Source: Dimargaris cristalligena
Taxonomy: Eukaryota; Kickxellomycota; Dimargaritomycetes; Dimargaritales; Dimargaritaceae
Reading direction: 5' to 3'
DNA: 34,387 nucleotides
NCBI GenBank assembly: GCA_027576995.1
Contig: JANBQC010000286.1
Location: 1 to 34,387 of the forward strand
Position numbers and translations under genes: made by a program. This document shows positions 11,289 through 20,122 of the stretch, in pieces (position 1 is the stretch's first letter; each line of letters starts with the position of its first letter). Below the pieces are notes generated by a model. That model did not search any database and had not been told where the DNA came from. It saw only the letters and a program-made list of their open reading frames with translations.

Positions 11289-11307
11289 AACACCTCCAAG
11301 AAACAAA

Positions 11308-11878
11308 TCAGTTCGCCAGCCACGCCTTCCGCTGCCGCCGCCGCTCTTCCCGCGGCCCCTGCGAGTCATTGATATTTTTGGGATTGTACTCCGGTACCTT
11401 TTCTCCCCCACCCACACGGCCGGTCCCTGGCGTCAACGAGGGGGTGGCATTTGGCGTCTGATTAGGAAGTGTGGTTGCCACCCCCCTTACTCCTCTCCTC
11501 CAATACGGATGGATGAGATAGGGAGGGGGGGAGTAAGGTACCTCTCATCATCACCCAGTGGGGATGGCTGCGTAACGGTGTACAAATATGGTCAAGGATA
11601 TTGCTGCTAGATGACTGTCCTCCCATCCACCTATTTGTTTACTTACCTACTAGTCGACATCGTTGGTGTCAGTAGGAAAGGTGCAGCAGTACGAATAGCC
11701 GAAGTGTAGCAGTAGTAACTGGGGGTCTGAAGGACACTAGGCGAGGGGTCTAGCAATGGGGATGATGACTGGGTCCCCGACTTGGAGTATTGCAATTGGC
11801 CAAGCCCATTATCATTGAAAAGCCGAACCTTGCTTTACCAATGGAGCGGGGGGACTGGTCCACCACCACTTTCTTCAT
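11308..11878 (-). CDS. Probable small three-exon gene, unknown function
   Basis: My model has exons 11878-11839, 11749-11647 and 11485-11308, giving 106 aa. An in-frame ATG at 11899 would add seven residues. Splice sites are GTAAAG...GCTAG and GTAAGT...TAAG, and phases agree (1, then 2). The last exon is the best part. It is open to the TGA at 11310-11308 and ends in NPKNINDS followed by a basic tail (REERRRQRKAWLAN). The middle is Ser/Thr/Pro-rich, and the N-terminus starts MKKVVVDQSPRSI. I do not recognise a family. The basic tail could bind nucleic acid or form a helix. The third acceptor is a weak AAG site; a CAG ending at 11458 is an alternative but breaks the phase. The existence of a gene is more likely than the exact exon limits. 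Confidence 0.4.
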
Positions 11879-11995
11879 AACGGTAGGATGGCTGTGCATT
11901 GCCCTGCCCGACTTTAACAGAGCGATGCATACTATTATTATTATTATTATTACTAATGCAGCTGGAGTTTACTGCTGGTTAAAATATCGCATGCT

Positions 11996-12114
11996 TGAGT
12001 GACGGTAGCAAAGTACCCATTATCATGTTCCCTGTGGATAGCAATTATGACCAAAAGGTCGCCTGCCTTAGATTCACTTTAAATAAAACTCTACTTCATC
12101 TGAGTGACGGTAGC
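11996..12114. repeat. 14-bp direct repeat TGAGTGACGGTAGC, two copies
   Basis: Perfect copies at 11996-12009 and 12101-12114, 105 bases apart, with unrelated flanks. They lie about 100-215 bases upstream of the start of the predicted small minus-strand gene, so they may be a paired factor-binding site. Confidence 0.7.
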
Positions 12115-12370
12115 TCTATAGTATACCGCATCCCCTTCTAGATTAGCACTTCCCAGCCAATAATAAGTAACAACACCCCCCTCCCCTCCATACATCCATA
12201 GGTGATTGTCGGGATCAAGCATTGAACCCCGCGGATAGCCCGTCTACGAGTGGAGTTCAAAAGAACGGCAATCAATGGCGATGCGCCGTCATAATAACCC
12301 CCTCCCCACTAGGCCATTTCTGTCATTATCCGGCCATCTTTATAGCCCCCCCCCTTCGCTTGAAGATACT

Positions 12371-12395
12371 TATATATATATATATATATATATAT
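12371..12395. repeat. (TA)n microsatellite
   Basis: Uninterrupted TA run of about 25 bases between two minus-strand genes. Confidence 0.95.
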
Positions 12396-12629
12396 GGTAG
12401 TTTGCCTTCAAATCCAATTCCTTCCAGTCTTTTAAAGTAAGCTAGGTTATTATTACACGGACCATGTGCCCAAACAAATTATAAATTGGAACCATGGTTT
12501 CTTATAGTGAAGTCGGAAGGATTTGCAGTACAAATCAAATCAGAATTGGGTCGTCTCTAAGTAGCTGCTGAGTAAGGTGTGCTTAAAATATATAGACGGC
12601 ACCTCTAGCCAAACCATAATTACATCAGG

Positions 12630-13268
12630 TTAAGCATCTTCGGCCGGGGGAGGTGGCCCGCAGGGTTGGACCATTTTCTAAAGCGGTCATGAACCATGGC
12701 ATCAGGGGGAAGCAGATACATTATAGGGAGCATTAGAACAGGGTCATAAGAAGTCCCGTACATGGCCGATATGGCACACGCACGGTCTGGGGATTTTGTG
12801 TTCCTTAAATTCATCCGGGGTGGCTATCTCACCCATACGCCCGTGTAATTAGGGCCTCCCTTACCTCCAGCAGGTTGAGTCGACACCGGGCTAGGCTTTC
12901 ATTCTCCGCAACGGCCATATAGCTCAGAAGGTTCGGGTGGCCGATAAGCGAGGCGTATGTGTCCCGGTGTTGGTTGGAGAGCCATTGGCTAAGTAGTTTA
13001 AACAGGTTTTATAATAATACGTGGTAGGGGTGGGTCATATACGAGGGTAAGTCAAGGGGGTTCATTAAACCAGTATGGTTAGACCCAAGAAAAACAGCGG
13101 CTCAGAACGGACCGTTGCTTTTTAAACTGGTTTTCTGGCTCTCCCGTCCATATGCAAAAAGAGCTTCCTAGCAGGGTTCTCTACTTACTACTTTGTCGTT
13201 TCGGCATCACCGGTTCCCACAAAACGGGCTTGGGCAATCTGAGCATCCTGGGCCGCAGCGTTGTTCAT
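12630..13268 (-). CDS. SF3B5: Splicing factor 3B subunit 5 (SF3b10/Ysf3)
   Basis: Three small exons, 13268-13189, 12988-12865 and 12677-12630, encode 83 aa, the usual size for this family. Introns are 13188-12989 (GTAAGT...TTAG) and 12864-12678 (GTAAGG...TTTAG), each longer than any exon. Recognisable blocks are the RFVGTGDAETTK start, then NQHRDTYAS, then AENESLARCRLNLLE, then KMVQPCGPPPP. These match the conserved order GTG.A.TTK, NQHRD.Y, AENES and QPCGPP of SF3B5. The protein is the smallest structural subunit of the SF3b complex of U2 snRNP, which binds the branch-point region in the nucleus. All exon phases agree (2, then 0). The gene shares its upstream region with the divergent RNA-binding-protein gene at 14048. 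The call is firm. Confidence 0.95.
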
Positions 13269-14047
13269 GATGTATGTATGTAGTGGGGTGGAAGGTTGGA
13301 AAAAAGTTGAAAGTAGTAATGGCAATACAACTCTAAGTTTCGCGCAAGAAGGCCTTTACAAGGATCAATGGAAGGTGAAGTCCAGTCCCTGGAATTCCAG
13401 CCACAGAATTAAGAGTTAAGGAAAGAAGCATTAGGAAACTTTAGCGCTATCTTTCTCGATTCCCCAGGCTCAGCCCAAATAAGCAGGTGGTGGTCCATTT
13501 TTTATTCCCGCGATGGGGATTTTATTTTATTTTAGGGCCTAAATAATCAAAATCCTAAGCGGCTGTTGTTCACTGTAAAAACCCACTCCACCACTCTCAC
13601 TCTACTCTGCCGGTGCAGTGAGTGCATACATAAAAATACTCCACTCAAATAGAAAATTATTGGCTAAATAAAAAGGCTGCGTAAAAAAACGCGGGCAGCT
13701 AGCTAGTATAGTGGTGGTAGTTTTCCCCGCCTGGAATTAAGGCCATGCTTGAAGTAATACCGGTGAGAGGAAACTTCTACGTTATCTCTAATATTGTCTC
13801 TGCCGCTTCATTTTATTTCAATCATATAGCCTCTCCCCCCCTTCTCATTGATTCTGAACGATTCCCGCGAATCAGCCGGTCCAAAGCCGAAGGCCACCCG
13901 CGACCTCAGCGACATACCTAACAAGTGCCCCGCGCCAGTCTGCATATATCCGCCCCGTCGAACTCAACTATCCCAGTTCTTTAGACTACGTTTCTTGGCT
14001 TTCCCATTAATCTTTAACACACACACACACAATCGCATACATTCACC
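13269..14047. promoter_or_regulatory. Divergent promoter region of SF3B5 and the RRM gene
   Basis: About 780 bases lie between two start codons that point away from each other, so both promoters must lie here. It contains AT-rich patches and a (CA)n tract (about 14018-14031) in the leader of the RRM gene. The RRM start has a good ACCATGG context. No other gene is seen. Confidence 0.5.
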
Positions 14048-15326
14048 ATGGCTGCTAACAAACGTAGCGATGGCCCCCGGCCAGGCAAAAAAGCCCGCCA
14101 AAGACGTCAGCGGGCCGCCTCCCGGATCGTCGAAACCAAGCCCCAAACGCCAGTCGTCCTATCTAACTTTTCGTTGATTAACCAAACGATTCAGGCCACT
14201 CGCGACGCCTCCATGCAAGCCCATTCGAGGAATGCCCACCAGGAGGCCGAAGAGTCCCAGCAGGGCCCCAAAATCTCGGGCCATAAAAATGTGACCCGCC
14301 ACGAAAAACGCGCCCGCCAACGCAAAGCGGCCCGGGAAGGCCTGCGCACGGCGAAACGTCTGCTCCGTCAGTCAACAGCGGGCTCCTCGTCCGGTACCCA
14401 GATTTTATTTATGAGTAACTTGGACCCGGAAACCACGCAGTCTGATATCCACACATTCTTCACCAATGATGATGCTAGTACTGGTGGTGGTTGTACCATC
14501 GAGGCCCTGAAAGACGTACGGCTGATCTACAGTGCCGAGTCGCCCACTCACGTCCGCTGCGCCTTTGTGGAATTCTTTACCAACGAGGATCTGAAGCATG
14601 GCCTGGACTGCCATCATCGGCTCCTGAAGGGGAAAAAAGTGGAATTAGAGTACCCTTCCCGGGGAAATAATACATCCCTCAAACGGGGCCTTCAGTTGGC
14701 CGCATTGAATAAGGCACTGAGACTCTCGCGAGTAAGTTTATATTATATATATATATATCACTACTATACTGCTACCCCGGCACCACTGGCGGAATCTAGC
14801 AACTGCTTTGCCTACCTATCCTCTAATGGAGAGACTGTGATCCAACCATAAATAGGACTCCCCTCCCCAGCAGTCTTCTAATGTTTTTTACATGGATACC
14901 TAATATTGAATAGCACTCACTCACTTTTCAACCATTGTTATGGCCTGTTTTGCTATTATTATTTTTTTAAAAAAATAATCTTTTTAGAAGCGCCAAGCCG
15001 CTGGTGCAAATGCCCAAGTTGCTCCGACCTCTAAAGCCCGCCAGGATCAAAATGATGACAATTCCAGCGATGTATCTGCCTCTCCTGAGGGTATCGCCCA
15101 TGACGGATCAACCGAACCGTCAGACAACGATAATGACAGTGATAGTGGCAGCGACGATAAACCCGCCAACAACAACCAGCAGAAACTGCCGCAAAAACAA
15201 CAGCAGGTGGGCAAACCGACTATTTCCCGGCCGGTGGGTAAAGCCACCTCCGGGTACCAACCGGCCCAGCCATTCTTTAATACAACGCGGTTCATGACCG
15301 GCTTCAATTCTGTCCCGGGAAAATGA
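14048..15326 (+). CDS. RRM-domain RNA-binding protein (2 exons)
   Basis: Exons 14048-14731 and 14988-15326 give 340 aa. The intron (GTAAGT to TTTTTAG, 256 nt) contains a (TA)n tract and joins in phase 0. The N-terminus is very basic (KKARQRRQR and RHEKRARQRKAAR), typical of nuclear or nucleolar RNA-binding proteins. One RRM spans about residues 118-203, with RNP2 ILFMSN at 119-124 and RNP1 VRCAFVEF at 169-176. The loop between them has a Gly/Thr-rich insertion. The C-terminal exon is an acidic Ser/Asp/Asn stretch, then Gln/Lys-rich, ending near a TTRFMTGFN motif. The start has a strong ACCATGG context. I cannot place it in a named subfamily; a role in ribosome biogenesis or mRNA metabolism is inference from the basic and acidic flanks. 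Confidence 0.88.
14743..14758. repeat. (TA)n tract inside the RRM gene intron
   Basis: TA run just after the donor site of the only intron of the RRM gene. Confidence 0.85.
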
Positions 15327-15956
15327 AGGGAAACTGAGGATGGGTTGACTAGATAATGGACCAAGTTGCAATTAAGCCATGGGTTGTAATGTGATGGTGG
15401 TTTCGGTCTAATTTTTTTCTATAAGAGGAGGAGGACACCGCCTCGTGCGCACCACAAGGCTACCGGTGGTGGAGCAACCCCTTCGGCTGCTACGCGCTAT
15501 TCCCCCCTGATTTATTATTCATGATTACATCGCAGTGTTCCTTTACCTTACTCCGGCATTGGTTTTTTACGAATCCCCATTCTACACTCATTCCTATGAA
15601 CAGACTGATAATAATATATTTCGCTACAGTCCATTTTGAATCCTTATTCGGTATTTTTAAGCAAAATAAAGCCTTTTTTAAAAAATACGATATCTAATAA
15701 TGGGTTAACCAGACACTTATGGAAGTAGCGCAGTAAGAAATAATTATCGGTATTACTATTTTTGTTACTGCGCCGGGTGCACTAGTTTGCTGCCTTAACT
15801 CAAAAGCCCATGAGTCAGCTGGACTCTCTCCCCTGCCTATAGCCCAGCCACATTTATTAACTCTTCGTTAGTTTTCTCGGTTCCATTTACCCTCTTTCCA
15901 TGCATTGCCCGATTTCCCCTTCTCTATACTACAGGCTTTCACTTAACCAACTCTCT
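15327..15956. other. Intergenic region between the RRM gene and CDC123
   Basis: About 630 bases, no gene seen. AATAAA at 15665-15670 is a possible distal polyadenylation signal of the RRM gene. The last 150 bases are pyrimidine-rich and probably the CDC123 promoter or leader. Confidence 0.45.
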
Positions 15957-17299
15957 ATGAACAATATGGTCCAGACCGATCCCGAAACGATCTCGCTGCC
16001 TCGAGTGACCAAGGACGACATTCTAAAGTGTTCCTTTTCGCAATGGTACCCCCTGTTTCGCGCCCATACCATCCGGTCTAAAATCATCCAGCCCATTCCA
16101 CAGGACCTACTGGACTACCTCCACCAGGACGGCATTCTGCTGCCCAACTCAGCGGAAGAGACTAATTCTAAAGTTCCCGAAGAAAATCGGTCGGACCAGG
16201 GCAATGTGGCGTCGTCCCTCGAGGCCGACATGCGGCACCTACAGTTCGAAGAGTTGAGTGACTCCCAGACGGAATTGGACACAGACCCGGACTCCGACTC
16301 GACCGCTGAGGAATCCGGCCCGGAATTGGAGGCCGTGACCGAGATCATCACGAAGGCCATTGAAGAATTAGGCGGAGCCGTATTCCCAAAACTCAATTGG
16401 AGTTCCCCAAAGGTGCGTCCGTTTTCCCTATAATTTCGATAAGCCAGCCACTGGACTTTATATATATGTATATATATATATATATAGGTAGGATAATGTG
16501 TCCCGCTCTCACTTTTCCTCGAATTTAACGAATACTGACTGTACTTCATGTGCATTTTCCCTGAATTGGGTTTAATTGAATTCCGCCCCCTTTTTTTTAC
16601 CACGCACCGCTTTAATAGGACGCCGTTTGGATCACCGCCACCAATACCTTAAAATGTACCTCGGCAGACGAAATTTTCATTCTACTTAAGAGCTCCGACC
16701 TCATCACCAACGACCTACTGCGGCCCTTCCGGGCCGTCACCCACGACACCGATCCTCGCATTAGTCAGCAGCCCCTCACGCCCGCCATCAGCGAACTAGT
16801 GCTTCGTAAATGGTCCAACCTCAACCCCGCCCTGGAATTCCGCTGTTTCGTCGTGGACCAACAGATCCGGGCCATTAGTCAACTCGACCTCAACCACTAC
16901 GGCTACCTCGCCGGCGATGAACCAAAAATCCGGGTCCTGATCCACACCTTCTTCCAAACGGTCGTCCAGACCACGTTTCCGGGCCGGCATTACGCCGTGG
17001 ACGTGTATGTCCAATCGGACCTGACCCGAGTGTTTATCATCGATTTTAATCCGTTGAGCACCGACACCGATACCGTGTTGGTGACGTGGGATGATATTCT
17101 GGACACTGAACCGCCGGCTACGGAAACGGCCGTGGCGTCGGTCGAGATTGTGCTGTTTCCGGCCGAGGCCGATGGAATCCGGTTTTCGTCCAGTCGGTAT
17201 TCGCAAAATCGGTTCCCCGTGGACCTGAGCGCCCAGAACTATCAGGAGAGTCTGAATAAGTTGATGGATACTAATTTCTGGCAGGGACCTCCCTCCTAA
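15957..17299 (+). CDS. CDC123: CDC123, eIF2 assembly factor (D123 family)
   Basis: Exons 15957-16412 and 16619-17299 encode 378 aa. The intron (GTGCGT...AATAG, 206 nt) carries a (TA)n tract and sits exactly in the family block KLNWSSPK/DA. Early residues match the family start: a Cys-Ser-Phe-Trp block, then YLHQDGILLP. Then come a variable acidic linker (about 85-125), FPKLNWSSPKDAVWI, the core FRCFV and ISQLD blocks, YAVDVYV and the FNP triad (IIDFNP) with TW.D. The fold is an ATP-grasp-like protein that assembles eIF2 by loading the gamma subunit, which is essential for translation start. Upstream in-frame ATGs exist at 15900; I prefer 15957 because the conserved region starts soon after (15966 is also possible). 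Identification is secure; the start is less so. Confidence 0.93.
16459..16486. repeat. (TA)n tract inside the CDC123 intron
   Basis: TA run with one TG interruption, about 45 bases after the donor. Confidence 0.9.
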
Positions 17300-17332
17300 C
17301 TAGTTGAGGGCGTTTAGCAACGTCTTGAAAAA

Positions 17333-17338
17333 AATAAA
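17333..17338 (+). terminator. AATAAA polyadenylation signal of CDC123
   Basis: AATAAA lies 34 bases after the CDC123 stop, in the 269-base space between two convergent genes. Confidence 0.5.
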
Positions 17339-17563
17339 TATCACCTTGCATGACTGAGTTTAGAATGGCTAGAAATTGATTTTATATCATATAACCAAAA
17401 GAGTGCCTTTGGACAGAACGGATAGGTATGGAAGCGAACATATAATGCTTTTTATTTATAAATTATCATAGTGGTTGATCAAACGGTTCAGCAACCTTCC
17501 AAAGTTAACTGGCCCCTAATAATGGAATAAGCCCGAATCCATCGCCATTGGCTATGAACCGTT

Positions 17564-17569
17564 TTTATT
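17564..17569 (-). terminator. AATAAA overlapping the EF-Ts stop codon
   Basis: On the minus strand the last base of the TAA stop is the first base of AATAAA. If used, the 3' UTR would be only about 15-30 bases. Confidence 0.45.
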
Positions 17570-18684
17570 TAAATGGAGTGGCGGACGAACCCAGTGACCT
17601 GAAGCTGGACACTCTCCTCCTTTTCTAGAAGCTCCAGTGCTTCCGTCACCGTTTTATCCTGGCCAAGCAGGGACAGATTCAACAAAACGGCTTGATCATC
17701 CGTGCACTCGGCCTTGGCAGCTTCGGCACCATCTACATACTGGGGGGCAAAACCCACCACCACCCGGGCCATACGAGCGGCCAAATCCTGTACTGCGGTA
17801 GGGATAGGGTCGGTTCCGGCGAGGTTACGCTGATCTAAATACCGGTACCGCATCGCCAGGAGAGCCCCGTATTTACCGGTGAAGGGTGATTCCCCACCGT
17901 GGGTGGCTACCGCAAACACGCGGCTCCAGGTTGGATCATCGGCCCGTACTTCCGCCTCCCCGGAGCAGACCTGACCCACCACTATGTTTTCCTTTAATTT
18001 ACCCACGACCTGCACGATGCCGTCTTCGACGGTTTCCCGACCCTTACTTCCATCGACTAGTGAAGTCTGGGCGGTAGTTTCGGGAGGCGCCAGTTCCCGC
18101 TGACCCATTTCCGCGGTGGGGAGGGTAGTTAATCCCCGGCCCGCCGGAGAAGTGGTAAAGTTCTGACTCCGGTCGAACGACGGGTAGGCGGCGGTTTGGG
18201 CGATCCGGGTGGCCAAACCCCGGAACAGTTCGTTTCGGGCGACGAAGTCCGTTTCGCAGCGCAGTTCCACTAACCCGGCGTAACGGCCTACTTTCGTCGG
18301 GCCCATATCACCCGACGCGAGCCCGAGTTCGTGTCCGAGGGTGGGGGCGGAAGCCAGGGCGACGGTAGCGATCAGCCCCGCGGAAGTGGATCGGTCGGCC
18401 AGTTTAGCGGCACTGGCGGCCCCGCTCGACAAGGCGTCGGCTTCGAGCCAGGCGCGGGCTTCGTCATAATTGTTCTGGCCGTGGGTGAGGGCTTCTTTGG
18501 CCTTGTTCATGGGGACCTGGAGTTCCTTACGGAGACGCGCGACAAGTTTGACATTAACCTTGAAAGGTGTTGGGGCGTCGGTACTCAATGGGCGAATCGA
18601 AAAAGGGGAAAGACCCAGACGACCGGGGGTGGGGCGGAGGGGGACCTGCAACCGCGATCCGATCCGAGACGGTAGACGTAGCAT
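17569..18684 (-). CDS. TSF1: Mitochondrial translation elongation factor Ts
   Basis: A single exon encodes 371 aa. The ATG at 18684 is chosen because everything upstream in frame needs a GTG start. Residues 1-45 are Arg/Leu/Ser/Pro-rich without acids, a good mitochondrial import signal. A UBA-like N-terminal helix module follows (VARLRKEL.VPMNKAKEAL, then AR.WLE). The EF-Ts signature ELRCETDFVARNELF lies near residues 148-162, and the core subdomains continue to the end. The protein recycles mitochondrial EF-Tu by GDP/GTP exchange. The family is clear. A Thr/Ser/Pro-rich insertion of about 50 residues lies between the two core subdomains. It is divergent from the glycerate-kinase-like gene (start 19103) with about 420 bases between starts. 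Symbol given by function; naming varies between fungi. Confidence 0.93.
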   Translation of the reverse strand: MLRLPSRIGSRLQVPLRPTPGRLGLSPFSIRPLSTDAPTPFKVNVKLVARLRKELQVPMNKAKEALTHGQNNYDEARAWLEADALSSGAASAAKLADRSTSAGLIATVALASAPTLGHELGLASGDMGPTKVGRYAGLVELRCETDFVARNELFRGLATRIAQTAAYPSFDRSQNFTTSPAGRGLTTLPTAEMGQRELAPPETTAQTSLVDGSKGRETVEDGIVQVVGKLKENIVVGQVCSGEAEVRADDPTWSRVFAVATHGGESPFTGKYGALLAMRYRYLDQRNLAGTDPIPTAVQDLAARMARVVVGFAPQYVDGAEAAKAECTDDQAVLLNLSLLGQDKTVTEALELLEKEESVQLQVTGFVRHSI

Positions 18685-19102
18685 GGTGTGGCGTGGAACT
18701 CGACGGGGGAGGAGTGGGATGGGAATGGAAAGGAGGTGGAGGGTACACACAAAAGAAGGGCTAGAGATTCACCGTTAATTGGTTAAAGTAGAGCGATCCT
18801 ACTAGGCCACATGGTATTGTGGTTGACTGGGGAAGTGGTCGCTTGGCTACTGGGCGACTGCCAACCACCACCACCCAAGGAGAGGGAGGGCTCTCGAGTT
18901 GGCCTTCCACTCTACCGTTACGTGTATGAGTTGGTCACAAAAACTAAACCCGGTTTACTTCTTTACTGATAGCCCATTCCCGGCCCTACTGACCCCTTTA
19001 TCTTCAGGACACTGCCTTTTTTGCATATTTTCCTGACATTCTACCTGTTTCCCTACCAAACCAAGACCAAGCGACACCAGCGCCCATCCCTCCCTCCATC
19101 TC
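18685..19102. promoter_or_regulatory. Divergent promoter region, EF-Ts and TDA10-like kinase
   Basis: A 418-base gap between divergent start codons. It holds a CCAAT box in reverse orientation (ATTGG at 18778-18782) about 95 bases from the EF-Ts start. The half nearer the kinase gene is pyrimidine-rich. No gene is seen. Confidence 0.45.
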
Positions 19103-20122
19103 ATGTCCGATAAGCGAGAGTCCGTATGCAGGTTTATCAGCCGACAACTTAAGTACCACCGGCAGCGACAGCAGCAGGAAAACCGAGCCCTACCAGCCTG
19201 CTCTCCGTTGGTGGTGGCCCTAAACGGACCCCAGGGTAGTGGAAAAACAACCCTTAGCCGTGCCGTCTGCCAAGCACTCCAAGGCCCCTCGTTTAACCTA
19301 AAGGCGGTGGCGGTATCCCTCGACGATTTTTATTTAACCCACACCGAGCAACAGCAGCGCTATCTGGCCTCGGGCGAATTAACCGAAAGACTTTCGTCGC
19401 ACTGCACCGGCTCGGCTGGTTCAACCTTAAATCCACTGCTGGAATACCGCGGCAACCCCGGTACCCATGACATAGACCTCGGCCGGAGTACCCTGTCCCA
19501 ACTGATCCGGATCAACCAAACCCACCGGCCCGTCATGGTACCCCGTTATGATAAAGCCCAGCACGGCGGTCGAGGGGACCGATGCCCGTCCGACCAGTGG
19601 ATGCAGGTAAACGGACCCGTCGACGTCGTTCTGTTCGAGGGCTGGATGCTAGGTTTTCGGCCCCTATCGACCCAGCAGCTTACCGACATCCACCAGGCGG
19701 CCCAACGGGGTAGTGCTCTTTCGGAATACCGGCACGTTGGTAAATACACGCTAGGTCAGCTGTTGACGATTAACGGTTACCTAGCCGGTATTGAACAATC
19801 CTGGTATCCCTTACTGGATTGTCTGGTGGCCTTGACCACCACCCATATCGATCAGGTCTACACTTGGCGCCTGGAGCAGGAACATTCGCTGGCCCAGTCA
19901 TTAATACCCGAGGAGGGGGCCGCGGTTCCTAAGCCCCGGGTATTAAGCGATGACCAGGTCCAGGATTTCGTGGACCGGTTTATGCCCGCATATGAACTTT
20001 ACCGCCCGGCTTTCTTGGCATCGGGGCTATTTCCACCGCCCTCGCAGCCCGCTGATCCCTGCCGTAACCTCTTTCTGACCCTGAATGAATGTCGTGAAGT
20101 GATCCACCGGCGTGAATTTTAG
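19103..20122 (+). CDS. D-glycerate 3-kinase-like P-loop ATPase (TDA10/YGR205W family)
   Basis: Single exon, 339 aa. Walker A GPQGSGKTT is at residues 42-50 after a short hydrophobic strand (LVVAL). SLDDFYLT near residues 82-89, PRYDKAQHGGRGDR, FEGWMLGFRP and a C-terminal YELYRPAF follow in the order of the yeast TDA10 and plant glycerate-kinase family. These enzymes resemble pantothenate and uridine kinases; plant members phosphorylate D-glycerate. The fungal substrate is not settled, so a general kinase name is safer. No transit peptide is evident, suggesting a cytosolic or nuclear protein. The first in-frame ATG, after a CT-rich leader, fits the family start. Confidence 0.9.
   Translation: MSDKRESVCRFISRQLKYHRQRQQQENRALPACSPLVVALNGPQGSGKTTLSRAVCQALQGPSFNLKAVAVSLDDFYLTHTEQQQRYLASGELTERLSSHCTGSAGSTLNPLLEYRGNPGTHDIDLGRSTLSQLIRINQTHRPVMVPRYDKAQHGGRGDRCPSDQWMQVNGPVDVVLFEGWMLGFRPLSTQQLTDIHQAAQRGSALSEYRHVGKYTLGQLLTINGYLAGIEQSWYPLLDCLVALTTTHIDQVYTWRLEQEHSLAQSLIPEEGAAVPKPRVLSDDQVQDFVDRFMPAYELYRPAFLASGLFPPPSQPADPCRNLFLTLNECREVIHRREF

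Larger units (their letters stand above)
9977..11307. other. RAC1 5' region and intergenic DNA
   Basis: No gene seen. The first 500 bases, read on the minus strand, are a pyrimidine-rich leader/promoter of RAC1. They include a long GA-rich stretch at 10438-10509 on the plus strand. A CA-rich tract lies at 10926-10984 and a (TA)n tract at 11270-11288. Confidence 0.5.
11900..12629. other. Intergenic region with direct repeat and microsatellites
   Basis: No gene seen. It carries an (ATT)n run at 11933-11953, a 14-base direct repeat (TGAGTGACGGTAGC at 11996-12009 and 12101-12114) and a (TA)n tract at 12371-12395. It is the upstream side of the small minus-strand gene and the 3' side of SF3B5. 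Confidence 0.5.
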
